Positions 38,872-51,520 are shown, counted from the first letter of the stretch. The stretch: 64,000 nucleotides of DNA from Parasitella parasitica (GCA_025201805.1 MU619273.1:1-64000); one strand, 5' to 3'. Numbers and translations: made by a program. Notes: generated by a model from the letters alone, not told the origin.

Positions 38872-39933
38872 ATGGCTAGAGTAAGTGATCATTTCGTATA
38901 AAGCAATTTGCATGCAAAGTTCAACAAAACATCGAGACATCAGTGCGTGGATTCAACATTTCGTACACTTCAGATTAAGCATATTGACGGGATGGATTAA
39001 CAGATCCCATGCATCCATACATCCATCAGTCCTCCAACGTTTCTACGAGCATCACATACGCAGCACTTTGGCAGCCATCTGGCCAAATGTTTGTCGATCT
39101 ATGACAGATTAACACAAAAAAGAAGAAAAAAGAAGAAGAAAATAAAGCAACGTGTCCTTTGATGTTTTGTCGTTGATACGATGCAAATTGCTTTTTGAGA
39201 CGACCAAGACGACACACAATTGCTAACATGCATCTTGTTTATTTTTCTGCCAACAGTTCCACGAATATCAGGTAAAATTAGCAGAAATACGGATCAAGTA
39301 TTAGCATCTAGACGTCGTGCTAACACATTGAACAGGTGGTTGGTCGTAAACTCCCTTCCGCCCAAGAAGTTGCTCCCAAGCTTTTCCGCATGCGCATCTT
39401 TGCTCCCAACGTTGTTGTTGCCAAGTCTCGCTTCTGGTACTTTTTGAAAAAGCTCCGCAAGGTCAAGAAGGCTGCTGGCGAGATTGTCTCTGTCAACCTT
39501 GTAATGTTCAGAAAGTTTTTTTTTTTTTTTTTTTTGAGATTTTGAGATTTTGAGATTTTGAGGAAATTCAACTAAACAGATTGTCGAAAAATAGATTGCC
39601 GAGAAGCGTCCTGAGCAGATCAAGAACTTTGGCATCTGGATCCGCTACGATTCCCGCTCTGGCACTCACAACATGTACAAGGAATACCGCGCTATGCGTC
39701 GTGTTGAGGCTGTCGAGAACTGCTATCAAGATATGGCTGCTCGCCACCGTGCTCGCTTCAGATCTGTCCAAATCATTCGTGTTGCCGAGGTCAAGGATGC
39801 CGATGTCCGTCGCCAATACATCAAGCAGCTCTTGACCCCCAAGCTCGCTTTCCCCTTGCCTCATCGTCTTGCCAACGTCGACAAGAAGCACCGTGCTCTC
39901 TTTGTTGCCAAGAGACCTACCACCTTTTACTAA
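38872..39933 (+). CDS. RPL20: 60S ribosomal protein eL20 (L18a)
   Basis: Four exons (38872-38880, 39257-39271, 39336-39500, 39595-39933) give 175 residues, the normal size. Exon 1 encodes only MAR and exon 2 only FHEYQ; together with exon 3 they give [18 protein letters not shown]. The rest ([60 protein letters not shown]) matches eL20 throughout. Intron 1 is long (376 nt) and intron 3 contains an 18-T run and four repeats of TTTTGAGA. Codon use is strongly biased (GTC, GCC, AAG), as expected of a highly expressed gene. Confidence 0.97.
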
Positions 39934-40367
39934 ATTACTTTTATAGCTGGTATCATTTTTTTTCTTTCAATACATTTTTTGTTATAGACTGAATATGTTG
40001 TTTTTATGGATGGTTACAATGAGTTGATAAGGGAGTGTGTTTTTTTTTTTTGAGCGTAATAAATGAGGCCTATCAAGCAGAAACTATTAGATGAGCTTTG
40101 CAGTATTTATTCGATCTGCACCAAATATGTACATGTTTGACAAGTGTATGCCTGAAATTGAATCTCTCGCCCATCCCATTGTGCAATTGTTGCCAGGCTT
40201 TACTACCACTATTACCAGATAAGCCTCAGTGATCATTTAGGACGGAGATCACCAAGAAAAAGAAAAGTTTTCCTTGCGCGAGTATAAGAGGGGATGGGGA
40301 ACAAAGGTTGCATCCGTTCTTTCTTTACACATCTCTGGCTGCTCCATCCATCCATCCATCCGTTCTA
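39934..40367. other. Intergenic, eL8 promoter region
   Basis: Includes an 11-T run and a CATC-repeat/pyrimidine-rich stretch (40340-40365) immediately upstream of the eL8 start. No other gene is seen. Confidence 0.5.
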
Positions 40368-41474
40368 ATGGTAAGTTTTCTTTTCTTGTTCAATGCATAA
40401 AACTTCACTTGGTTCTCCATGCGGATCAAAGGGAAAATGTATTCTATGTTTTGTTTGGCTGTATCTTATAAAATGGATATCCTGCATCGTACAAAAGTAT
40501 CTTTGTGACAAAATGGACGAACGCAATGTGTGCCATGTGTGCCATGTGTAAATCTGGCTGGGTTGGTCTTTATTTCGCAAGAAATATCCAACTGGTTAGA
40601 GTGTAGTTTTATCAGAGTTGTAAATTTGTAAAAAGAATTTGAATCTGATCGAACCCTTATCACTCCATGACAGCCTCCATCTACCAAAAAGTCTACCGGC
40701 AAAAAGGTTGCTCCTTCTCCTTATGCTGTCAAGGGAAAGCAAACTGGCAAGACTGCCGCCAACCCTTTGATTGAAAAGACCCCCAAGAACTTTGGTGTCG
40801 GTCAAGATGTCCAACCCAAGCGTGATGTCTCTCGCTTCGTCAAGTGGCCCCATTATGTCAAGCTCCAGCGTCAAAAGAAGATCATTTACCAGCGTCTTAA
40901 GGTCCCCCCTGCTCTCAACCAATTCACCCAGGTTCTGGACAAAAACACTGCCACTCAAGTGTTCAAGCTGATGCACAAGTACAGACCCGAGTCCAAGAAC
41001 GAGAAGCGTGATCGTCTCCGTGCTGCCGCCCTGGCTAAATCCGAAAAGAAGGACGTTGCCAAGACTGACAAGCCCGTCGTCATCAAGTACGGTATCAATC
41101 ACATTACTGCTTTGGTCGAGGCCAAGAAGGCTCAATTGGTCGTCATTGCTGACGATGTCGATCCCATTGAATTGGTCCTCTGGCTTCCAGCCCTCTGTCG
41201 CAAGATGGGTGTCCCATACTGCATTGTCAAGGGCAAGGCTCGTCTTGGAACTCTTGTCCACAAAAAGACTGCCACCGCTTTGGCCTTGACTGAAGTGTCT
41301 GAAGCTGACAAGGCTGAATTAGCTACCGTTGTGTCTGCTGTCAACGCCAACTTTACCGAGAAGTGGGAGGATGTCCGTCGTCACTGGGGTGGTGGAATCA
41401 TGGGCCCCAAGTCCAATGCTAAAATGGCCAAGCGTGCTGCCATTGCTGCCAAAGAAATCGCTGCTCGTCAGTAA
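40368..41474 (+). CDS. RPL8: 60S ribosomal protein eL8 (L7a)
   Basis: Two exons: the first contributes only the ATG (40368-40370), the second is 40674-41474; 267 residues. The product begins [20 protein letters not shown] and contains the eL8 blocks [35 protein letters not shown], the L7Ae RNA-binding fold ([54 protein letters not shown]) and the C-terminal [18 protein letters not shown]. The 303-nt first intron is much longer than most introns here. Codon bias is strong. Same strand as eL20, 434 bp downstream; together with RIX7 it forms a ribosome-production cluster. Confidence 0.97.
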
Positions 41475-41842
41475 ATCTCTGTTTAATAAATTAACTACTA
41501 ATTTGTTACAATGCCATTCTATTTTCCTTTTTAAATTACCATTACCTTTTTTAAACATCCCTGTAAATAAACTGCCACAATTCTTTTTTTTTTTTTTTTT
41601 TTTTCTTGCAAAAATCCTCTTTGTTTGCAGGGATATTCAAGTAATTTATTGTTTGATAATTATAAATCATATTGGCGATCAGCTGTCGCTGCAAATGGTT
41701 GTTATTGGTTCAGATTAGTAAATTGATCTATTCAGGTACGAGGTTTCCTTTTTGGGGCAATGAGTAAATTAAGGATTATAAATATCATGCGTGCATTGAT
41801 TGTTAAAGGCCTTTCTTTTTCCTTTGTTTTTAATATATAAAA
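41475..41842. other. Intergenic with 20-T run
   Basis: An AATAAA-like signal follows the eL8 stop; a run of about 20 T lies near 41585. No gene is seen. Confidence 0.55.
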
Positions 41843-42619
41843 ATGCTGACATCTACTTCAACAATCGATTTACAACATACAACTAGCATGATGAACTCAG
41901 ACAATGCACCCGACTCTACCAGCGACATTGACCATCAGTTCTTGAAGAGCCAACACGGTTATGACTATCGCCCATTGCCAACAGTTTTAACTGGTAATTG
42001 TGTAGCAAGCCGTATAAGAGCAAAGACATATTGAAATACTTAACATTCTACATGTTCTGTGTAGATTTTTTTGCTTTTAAACTTTGCGATTTCCTCCCAA
42101 CTCGTCCACTGCCAATTGGCTCGATACGAACGACTCCCGAGCTGGTCTACTTTATCTTGAAAATCACATCACAAGCCCGCATATCATGTCACATTGCGGT
42201 TGTAGCTCTTATTTACATCGAACGGTGCAAGGCTGCACTTCCAAAAAATGCAATTGGTGACCAAGGTATGAGTGCTCTGAAAATAGTGTGATAAAATCAG
42301 ACTTACTAATGGCTGCATACGTACATTTCATGTAGATACGAATCACCGTATATTTGTGGCCTCGTTACTTGTGGCATCAAAATATTTGCATGGCACATGC
42401 TGGGGTTCTAGCCAGAATTTTGTCAGAGAGTCAACAGAAGAAACACCTGTTTGGCTGAATAATGCACGAATGGCCTGCATCTGCAACGGGTTATATTCGT
42501 TGCAAGACATTAATCAGTCAGAACAATCATTTCTAAGCTTGATCAAATACAACTGCTTTGTGAAGCCAATTGAAGTTCAAGATTATCTGCTTATGCACAG
42601 GCAAGACCTGCTGTTGTAG
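41843..42619 (+). CDS. PHO80/PCL-type cyclin
   Basis: Three exons, about 200 residues. The N-terminus (MLTSTSTIDLQHTTSMMNSD) is unstructured. The cyclin core then reads DFFAFKLCDFLPT, a helix (SCHIAVVALIYIERCK) and a second exon with NHRIFVASLLVASKYLHG, the AxxLASKY signature of Pcl/Pho80-type cyclins. It ends with a helical segment (INQSEQSFLSLIKYNCFVKP). Such cyclins pair with Pho85/CDK5-like kinases; the specific pathway cannot be named. Confidence 0.8.
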
Positions 42620-43690
42620 ATAAAATCTATTAGATGACTATATATATAATTATAGAAACATATATGACCAGAGCCAATATATCCACGTTTTACAGTAATA
42701 ATGATACCCATAAATCAAATAAACATGATTCTATTACAAATACAAACGTGACTCAAATGCAGGGGGGGAGGGCAGCAATAGGCGTGCACCAATGGTCATT
42801 TTCTGCTGTTTCATCTCTAATCAACGCCTTGTTTATTCTACAGCGCAGTGCTTGGATCGCCTGCCCTATCAGTTTCAAGCAACATCATATGCGATTGACC
42901 AGGCTTGTGATGTATTTTAATACAAGCATGGCGCCCGGGAGTGCCGCAATTGGAAATACACATATTCTCGTAATATCAAATAGAAGCATCGAGCCACGTG
43001 CGTGCGTCGTTTGTTCAAAGACTCCCAAGTTTAAATGGCATTTGCATGCAAAATGTGGAGTAATCCAGTATCACGCTCCATTTTGCACCGTTGTAAATAG
43101 GGGTTGATAACCTCAAACAAGGAATGACAAGCTGATTAAGTGTGCTGCAATCAAGCATAATGAATGTTCAAGACCTTAAAATTCATTTATCTAGGTACAA
43201 TTTATAAGCATGCTTTTTGAATTTGCCACAATAGAGTATGCACATATATTAGTGCCTGTGATAAGTGTTTGGAACAATGGGTGCAGCGCTTTATATTGAT
43301 TATGCTTGTACAATATATACACTCTGTTGTGAGATCAGGCGACTACTTGAGTAAAAACACATAGCCTTACTTGTATACCTGTGCAAAACATTGTCAGTTT
43401 TCTATATAATGAAATTGCAAAAGCTGATCCTCTAGAATCAATGAAAAAAAAAGTACAGCACAGGTTCTTAATCAACAGAGTATTATGACATTGTTCCAAG
43501 CTCAACGCAGGCCTAATTCAATTCAGAAAATGGGTCTGCGTGTGAGTATTATTCATGCTGTGCAACTTGACCCTTAAATGTGGTCCTTGCTGCCTTAATT
43601 TCTGCTCGAAAAAAGAGATTGAGAATGAAAAATCTACAAAAGAGTCGCGTCTAACAAAAGCAGGGCGAGCCTTCTTTCGATTAAAAAAAC
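42620..43690. other. Intergenic, no supported gene
   Basis: About 1.07 kb. It includes a 157-codon plus-strand frame (42634-43107) with neither domain nor bias like neighbouring genes. Confidence 0.5.
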
Positions 43691-44631
43691 ATGTCAAAAC
43701 GCTTATTCTCGCAAGCGGCAGACGGTGATTACCCAGAAGGAGCAGATTTCTTCAAAGCGGCTATCCCTCTTAGTAAAAAGGATCCTGAGTTGGTGAATGG
43801 AATCCCTGTATCAGGAGAAGACTACCTTTTGGTTGTTCGGTAGAATTATGGACCCAAGCAGCTTTGGGGGAACAATTTACTCACTGGACAGTCTTTTGTT
43901 TTTTTTTTTGTTTTTTTTAGCAATCAAGCCAAAAAATGTGCTCAGACTGTTGTTGCTCCTCCACCGGCACTGATAAAAAAGATACAGCTGCCTTTGCATT
44001 TCCAGTTCTGTGATAATCATGTAGCGAAAACCGAGGATCAAGCTTCGAGTGCCTGGAGAAAAGGGTTTTCCAAGCCGTTCAAATCTTACCAAAAGGTAGT
44101 ATCCCATCGTCTGCATTGCTTGGTCGTGCTCACCAATTTGCGATAGTTTGTGCAAGATACCAAACAGCAATCAACGACCCACAAGGAAATAACATCCATT
44201 GACGAGGCATACAAGATTTTGTACACTCAAAACCAAGATATCATTTCATTCATACCGACGCTATCTCAGGTATGCCAAAGAAAGACGAGTATGTGCGTAG
44301 ATGGCTGACTCACTGTTCAAAGCATACCATTTTGCGATTACTGAAATACCACATCCAGTGGCTGGATAAAGACATTGCATTAAAGGTAGCATATGCTACA
44401 AACTATCCGTGCAAATCTTACTTACCGCTCCTTCATTTGGGCTAGTGTCGATGGATGTTTTGTTTGTTGGTATTCCTGGACCCTGTCTTGACATCAAACA
44501 ACATTTCTGTGCTTCGGGATGTATCTCGGGAGTGTATCAAAGTAAGAGCCAGCACGCCACAGGAACTCGCTCCTTTGAATATCATAATCTCTGTAATAGC
44601 AGATGTGTTTGGACAGTCAGATCTGGTCTAA
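43691..44631 (+). CDS. Gemin2 (SMN-interacting protein 1 / Brr1 family)
   Basis: Five exons, about 230 residues. The start MSKRLFSQAADGDYPEGADF leads to PVSGEDYLLVVR joined to NQAKKCAQTVVAPPP, the Gemin2 signature (PxxxxEYLxxVRxxAxxCPxVVVA). A helical middle (SSAWRKGFSKPFKSYQKFV) is followed by PTLSQHTILRLLKYHIQWLD and the last exon CRWMFCLLVFLDPVLTSNNI ... LAPLNIIISVIADVFGQSDL, which aligns with the Gemin2 C-terminal helices. Gemin2 holds the Sm pentamer during snRNP assembly with SMN. The intron near 43890-43920 is T-rich. Introns are short and frequent here, consistent with a need for this pathway. Confidence 0.85.
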
Positions 44632-45641
44632 TTATACCTTTTGTGTCATGCCATAGATGAAAATATACAAATATAAAACACTCTTGCTTACGCTTGTGCT
44701 GGTATTCAGTATGAGCGATTTCCACTTTTTCATTTTGGCACCACCACGCAACCCCTCACCCCTCTTGGTGTCAGAACAGTGAAGCCAGTATTTTTTCTTT
44801 TTTATTATTTTACTTTATTTTCTGTACATGTTATGCTTGCTCGCTGCGGATAGAATGTCAAGCTTGCAGATTGCCTGTGATTTTGAATAAATTCCATTAC
44901 ACAAAAAGTGCTTACAGTTCAATAAAAGCTCGCCATGTACGGTAGTGTATACTGCATCTATGCACTATGTGGGCCGGGTGAATTCCCTGCCTCAAAAATA
45001 ACAAATCAAGCCAAACTTTTTAGCAACGCAATTCCAGGATCCAGGTTCGTTTGGACAGTTTGACAATGTGGTAAACTATGAAAATGGGCCTCCTTCTCCA
45101 TCATGATAGCTTGGTAATAAAANNNNNNNNNNAAAAAGTAAATGAGGGCCTCCTTAATTCTCAGGAACACGTACTGTTCACAAGAATGGCTTTATATTAA
45201 ACCGTAAAATGCGAGGGAGTAAATCCCTATATCAGTTTACTGTCGGTTCGGCCTCTGTCGTTTTTACCACTCTTTCAGGTATATTTCGCAGTTAATGTAC
45301 AGCGCATCAAAAGGATGATGCGCGCTAGTACACTGGGAATATGAGGTATATTTGGCGAAATGTCCTTTTACTCCATTGTTGTGCGGGGATCAATCCTAGC
45401 AGTGATTCCTAACTGTATCAGCAGATATTAAAATCTACAAGCTTGGAGCCATAGGACGTGTCGTTCTCCTTGTATGCATGTAGTACATCAACAAATTCGT
45501 TGAGCAAATCAGGGTTTTTTCCTTTTTCATAGAACAAAAAAGTAAAAAGTGCTTAAAACGGGCCGTAAAAAAAAAAAAAAAAAAAAACCGAGCGTATGTT
45601 ACATAACATTTGATCCATACTGCATACATTTCAGAAAGAGA
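44632..45641. other. Intergenic with assembly gap, P450 upstream region
   Basis: AT-rich DNA including ten N at 45123-45132. A 19-A run lies near 45568. No gene is seen. Confidence 0.5.
45123..45132. other. Assembly gap (10 N)
   Basis: Ten consecutive N; the true length is unknown. Confidence 0.99.
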
Positions 45642-47471
45642 ATGACTTCAATCGAAGTTTGTGTAAACGCCTTTATCCATCTTTTTCTATTTTATCTATT
45701 CAAAACAGCTGTAATGGCTCGATCGTCCTCGTCGTTGATGGCTCTGCCAGCAGCTGGAACGATTTTCCTCGCTAGCGCAATCTACTTTTACTGCCAAAAC
45801 AAGAAAAAGCAAAGCTCTCTCCCTCCAAGAGCGCCTGGTTATTTGCCCGTTGTCGGCCATCTGCTCCAGCTCACAAAGCCAATTCCTATTCAGCAGCTGT
45901 TCTACAACTGGAGTCTCGAGACGGGGCCCATTTACACCTGCTATTTCGGAAGTCAACGCTGGATTGTGCTGAATTCGATCGAAACTATTCGTGATTTGAT
46001 CGTTGATCGTGGCGGGGTGTACTCGTCGAGAAAATTGCCCGATACGCTTGTCCACGATTTCATGCAAGGAGGTACGTTAGTAGAGAGAGAGAGAGAGTGT
46101 GTGTGTGTGGCTTAATTGGCAAATAACACTTGTACGTCAATTTTTACATAGATCAAGGTGGAGGATTTGCGTTCTTTCCTTATAACGCAAGTTGGCGAAG
46201 ACTACGTCGAATCGGTAAGTTACGGCATGCGTGGCATGTTGCCTCATTGTTTACTCACGCAAAATAGCGCATGGTGGGCTTATCAAGAACAAAGTCGATG
46301 AATATCAGCCGATCCTCGATGATCGTCGCACCGTATTCCTATCTCACCTGTTCAATTTGAGCAAAGAAAAGACCAACAATTCGGCCCAGGGCGTCCAGCT
46401 ATCTGAACTTGTTGAGCACTATACCATGACCAGTATACTTGCCATTGCATTTGGAGACATGTGCAATTTTCAGCCGGGCGACCCTGCATTGCACAAAGCT
46501 TTCGCGCTCACCGAAAGAGCAGCAAACACTATGAGCCCCGATGAGCAGATGCGTGAATTTTTTCCCATTCTAAAGACACTTTGGCCAGTGAAAAGAGCGA
46601 AATACATTCAAGTCCGCGATGATGTTAACGAGTTCTATGGTGGCCTTTTGGACGAATTCAGGGCAAAAATGGCAGAGAATAGCGACAATGTCCCAGACTG
46701 CTTTGTCAGAGAGGTCATGAAGCTAAACGAGCTCACAGATCTGCAAATCAAAAACTTTGTAGCGATATTTGTGGGTGCTGGCTCGGACACAACAACGTCC
46801 ACATTGGAGTGGTTGTTGGCGTACTTGGCCAACCATCCCGAGGTCCAAGACAGAGCTTTTGAAGAGATCAAAGATGCCGTGGGATTGGGAAGGCTTCCTG
46901 GGTCTCAAGATGGTAAGTGTAACTTTACTATTCACGCGTCGCTGTATAACCTGAACGGAACGGTATTATAGAGCCGATGCTTCCGTATGTGCAATGCATC
47001 ATCTTGGAAGTCCTGCGTCTTCGTCCTCCTGCCCCTATTGCTATTCCTCATGCTACCAGCAAAGATGATGTATACAAGCAATGGCTCATTCCAAAAGATA
47101 CAATCGTTGTGCTGAACTTGTTTGCTACCCACCAAAATGCCGAGCGCTTCCCTAATCCAACTGCGTTTATGCCTGAGCGTCATATGGACTTTGTCTTGTC
47201 AAGTCAGCAGCGAAAAGTGTTCAAGCAGACTGTAGAGGATCGCCCTCATTTGAGCTTCTCAACTGGGCGCCGTGTGTGTGTTGGCATTCATTTAGCTGAA
47301 CGCACCTTGTTTATGGCAGCTTCTATGTTGCTGGCCAGCTTTAAATTGGAAAATGTTGGCTCGCCCATCAATGTCGACGTCCCTCGCGATATACGCGCTA
47401 CTACTTGGTCGCCGTCTTCGTATAATCTTTGCCTAATTCCAAGACATGAAAACATAGAGCTCCTCTTTTAA
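45642..47471 (+). CDS. Cytochrome P450 monooxygenase
   Basis: Four exons, about 520 residues. The N-terminus has one or two hydrophobic segments (CVNAFIHLFLFYLFKTAVM and MALPAAGTIFLASAIYFYC) with a Pro-rich hinge (LPPRAPGYLPVVGHL), so the enzyme is ER-anchored. The I-helix reads FVGAGSDTTTSTLEW, the ExxR motif is EVLRLRPP and the haem loop is FSTGRRVCVGIHLAERTLF with Cys ligand. The family resembles fungal CYP of the phenylacetate/flavonoid-hydroxylase type, but the substrate is not inferable. A second start at MARSSSSLMALP (45714) is possible, because a CAG precedes it. The intron near 46082-46109 has GA/GT microsatellites. Confidence 0.92.
46082..46109. repeat. (GA)n(GT)n microsatellite within P450 intron
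   Basis: Compound dinucleotide repeat inside the first P450 intron. Confidence 0.9.
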
Positions 47472-47638
47472 ATAAACAAAACATTAATTATATATACAAT
47501 ACATTCAGCATTCGTAGTCCGTTGGTTGTGTCTTGGTCGGGAGACAGCCATCATATAAGTTTAGGCTGGGAAAATAGCCCAATCTTTCTGTCTCTTTTTT
47601 TTTTTTATATATAATATATATTTCACTGGGGACACATC

Positions 47639-49116
47639 ATGAACAACGACATTAAGGAATCTATCGCCAACACTATCAAAAGCCTCGACAGAGAGCTTCG
47701 AGAAATCAGCCTTAAGGTAGTTTGGTGGTGTATCAGTGCGCTCGTGTACTGACTTGAACTGTTCAAAAAGATCCACGATGACCCCGAGCTCGGAAACAAA
47801 GAGTTCCATGCTTATCAACTTTTGACAGAATACATCAAATCAAAAGGATTCAAAGTCACCTACAAGGCAGCAGGTTTGGAGACAGCTTTCATAGCCCATT
47901 ATTCAAACAGTGGTTCCGGAAGACGAGTAGGGTTTGTGTGCGAATACGACTCATTGCCTGGGTAAAAAAAAAAAAAAATTAGTGCGCTCAGATCTTAATC
48001 CATGAAACGTTTCATCTAACAAAAAAAGTGTGTAAATTCTTGCTATAGTGTGGGACACGCATGCGGCCACAATATCATCACTGTGCAAGGCATTGCCTGC
48101 AGTCTTGCGCTGAAGGCCTTGATGGAACAAGATTTAGTACAGGGAACGATTGTGCTTTTCGGTACTCCTGCCGAAGAAACCACCAGCGGAAAAATCAACT
48201 TTGTTCAGCAAGGCATTCTGCAGGACAACGTCGATTATGCCATGATGCTTGTACGTATTTCGAGGGACTGGTTTGAATTATATTACAGTGACAGAGAATT
48301 TAATGCACATTGAGTAGCATCCCTTCGCTCAAGACGGCATTTACAGTAGAATGTTGGCTTTGGACTCTGCTGATATCGAGTTTTTTGGCAAGGCTTCACA
48401 TGCTGGCATGGCTCCTTGGGACGGCATTAATGCTGTAGATGCTTTGATGCAAGGCTTTGATAACATTGGCATGTTGAGGCAGCAAATTCTGCCCTCTGAT
48501 AGGTAAACTTTGGCATATAAAAAAAAAAACGAGAGATAGATCCTTCGTTTGGCTGATGTTTATTGCATTTAAAAGAGTCCATGGCATCATTACTCACGGC
48601 GGCAAAGCTGCTAATGTCATTCCAGATTATGCATCAGCTCATTTCTACGCTCGTTCCATCACAAAAGACCAGCTGAAAGAACTGAAGCCTCGTGTCGATA
48701 ATTGCTTCAAGGCAGCAGCACTTTCAACTGGGTGCGAGATCAAGATGCAGTGGGGACCATTGGGGCCCGTTGAAGATGTGTTTATGAACGACGCAATGGC
48801 ATTGAATTTCAAACACTATATGGAAGAGGAGGGTATCACATACCCATCTCGTGTGGAGGAAGAACAAACTAGTACAGGCAGCACTGATATGGGCAACTTT
48901 AGCTATGCAGTTCCTTCCATCCATCCGGCCTATGGCATCCATACTACTGCTGCTAATCACACCAAGGAATTTACCATTGCTGCTAGAACGGAAGTTGCTC
49001 ACCAGGACACCTTACGTGCTGCCAAGTGTCTTTCAATGACTGCGGCCGAAGTTATGGTCGATGATAATCTCTATGAACAAGTCGTTGCTGATTTCAAAAA
49101 GGGCAAGGCCCAGTAA
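47639..49116 (+). CDS. M20-family amidohydrolase (peptidase M20 domain, PM20D2-like)
   Basis: Six exons, about 410 residues. The protein starts MNNDIKESIANTIKSLDREL, then IHDDPELGNKEFHAYQLLTE, YKAAGLETAFIAHY, the metal motifs CEYDSLPG, GHACGHNI and GTPAEETTSGK, the lid domain (GKASHAGMAPWDGINAVDAL), and late blocks GTHGG-like ITHGGKAANVIPDY and SSTGSTDMGNFS (as EEQTSTGSTDMGNFS), ending HPAYGIHTTAANHTKEF. These fit the PM20D2/AbgB-type group that hydrolyses beta-alanyl or amidobenzoyl amides. The order of Zn ligands is complete. Several introns carry A-runs (for example 47966-47979 and 48519-48529). Confidence 0.92.
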
Positions 49117-49599
49117 AATTGTCAAAAATATACTATATCCCTAACCTCCATCTTGTATGGCAGACCCGTACGGTCAATAATAAGAACGCAATAAACTTAC
49201 ATGTGTATTTTCACTGAGACGTTTTTATGCAGTTTTGACATTTTCTGTGCAGTGAGCATATAACAGCAATAAAACCGTAAGCGGCCAAGTGAAAGACGAT
49301 TTTCCAAGTACTAGGAATTCAGGTTGTAGTTTTTAATGCTTTAGCACTTAAAGTTTACTGCTCTCATTCCGAATTTGTTGTAGCTGCCCCTACCCCCTTT
49401 TTTTTTGTTTGGAGATATTGGCAACACAGCAGTAGCATAATTTTGCAAGCAAACTCTATTCAAGTCTCTAGGTAACAATCTACTTGTGTTGCTGCACACC
49501 TTCCGATTTTCAATATACATACTGCCTTTCTCCAAGCTCATATTCAACAAGCTAGAGCCAATCTGAAAACTAATAGTATGAAAATTTGTATCTATAGTG

Positions 49600-50060
49600 C
49601 TATAACATATATGGTTTAATGCAGAATTTATTTTTTGACTTAAAACAACTAATTTACATATATGATATATCTAATACTTTGTTGCGATATTTAGCAACAG
49701 AGATTTGATGCATGATTTGGAATCGAATGCCAACATATTGCTGAGCTTGAATTTACCACTGCTGCAAATATAGGCCTTTATAGTTGTACACCATCTATTT
49801 CAATTGAGGAGCAAACCATGATATTAATAAATAACTTGGGTATTTCTTAGTATAAATCAATAGCTGAGACACATTATAATACGTTTTCAAAGCTGTTTTT
49901 ATGCAGATTCATGGTTCGGTTAAAAAAAAAAGGCCACTTAATCATGGCTATCACCTCTTTCCCCGCTTTAATGCATAACTTGCAATCTTTAAAATCTTTA
50001 CAAATTACTAAGCGATAGAGATACAACCTTCTGCCAAAATCTTTTTCTTTTAGATTATTG
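49600..50060. repeat. Diverged direct repeat, copy 1
   Basis: Shares ordered blocks with 51060-51520, such as AATGCAGAATTT, ATGATCCA-like, TTGAGGAGCAAA and AACTTGGGTAT, at about 60-70 percent by eye. Confidence 0.65.
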
Positions 50061-51059
50061 TACAATATACCTAAGTTTTACGTACCTCTGACCATTTTCC
50101 AGATTTTGCCATGTTTGGACCCCAAACCTCAGATTCGATTTTTAGTTTTCAACTTTGGGTCGATCTTCAGGGTCATTTTTAGGTACGGATTTGAGGTCTA
50201 AACTAAGGTTACATCCAGGTACTGGTATAATAACTGTACCTCACTACGTCTTCCGATTCTCGATATCTATCTTTGCTGTCGAGATATTGCCAAAACTAGA
50301 TTTTGCAGATTTTACAGCATATGTCCCTATAACAAGTACCAAATTTTGCAATTAAATCACGTTAAAGTTCCCAAGTAAAGTAGTAAGACACGTTTTGGTA
50401 CATCTACTGATATTAAGCATGTTGTGGTGAAGCTCGAATTCGACAAGCTTGAGCCAATTTGTCGTTTTATGCTAAACTTTGTCCACCTTTTTCTCATCAA
50501 ATCACTAAAGCACTTGGGCTTGAGTGATTATTAAAACCTTTTTGAAACTTGATTCTCTACTAGTTGTATAAGTTTTTAGATAGAAATTTTGAAAGAAATA
50601 TTTCTTCATATGTTTTTAGCAGAGGCTTGATTTATTTTTATAACTTTAAAAGCAAAAGAAAGTATTTGAAGATACATGATATATCAATACAAACATAGAG
50701 CTACAAAATAGCTACGGAATGGTTTTTGTTTGATTAAAAAATGCCAATTTTTGAGCGAGATAATGGCGAAAAACAGTATGGTTTTTTTACCCTTTTGAAT
50801 GGCTCCATTTTGGCCCTATAAGTCTAGGGACGAAAAAATGTTGATTGATTTTGGTTGAGACAAAAATTTAATTTCTGGCAGAAATAATAAAGCTACAGCT
50901 ATGAACAAAATATTGACGTGTTGGTATTGACATGATGGTTTGTTTGGTCAACTTTATAGAGCTGAATGCGCTCAAAACATGCTTGATTTTATCCAAAAAC
51001 TATCAAAAATGGCGTTTTTTGAATATTTGAAGATTAATCATATAAAAAGGTGTTTCTAT

Positions 51060-51520
51060 ATTCTTGTAATTTATATGCTTAAATGCAGAATTTTGTTATT
51101 GTTATAAAACACTTAGTTTGCAAATCCGATATACTTACTACGTTCTTGAGATATCTAGCAATGAACCATGCAAAAAAAATAAAGGATCTGGTTTGGGTTA
51201 AACTGGAAGCACACCGCTGAGATTGAATTTGTAGCCTCTTTTCTCGCTGTAAATGAGTGCATCACCTAGTTTTTATTGAGGAGCAAAGTATGATCCAAAT
51301 AGGTAACTTGGGTATGCCTCAAAATGAATTGATATCTGATATGTTGTAAAATTTGATTTTGAAATCCATTTTTATATAGCTGGATTATTGGTTGAAATAA
51401 TTTTTTCACACAATGTAGGTCATTTTTTTTAACCGCCTGAAAGCATAATCCGAAATTTCTAACATCTTTGGAAAGATTAATAGACAACAAAGATAGCCTC
51501 TCTAGCCAGAGTCTAATTTT
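51060..51520. repeat. Diverged direct repeat, copy 2
   Basis: Second copy of the 49600-50060 unit, about 1.47 kb downstream in the same orientation. Confidence 0.65.

Noticed and set aside
38881..39256. Possible snoRNA in eL20 intron 1
   Set aside because: No RUGAUGA/CUGA pair with terminal stem, and no convincing H/ACA boxes.
42634..43107. 157-codon plus-strand frame downstream of the cyclin gene
   Set aside because: No domain, no intron pattern and composition unlike neighbouring genes; probably chance.
45549..45641. Upstream ATG (45549) extending the P450 with a poly-Lys leader
   Set aside because: The extension is encoded by an A-run and would put a basic stretch before the membrane anchor; the start at 45642 or 45714 fits better.
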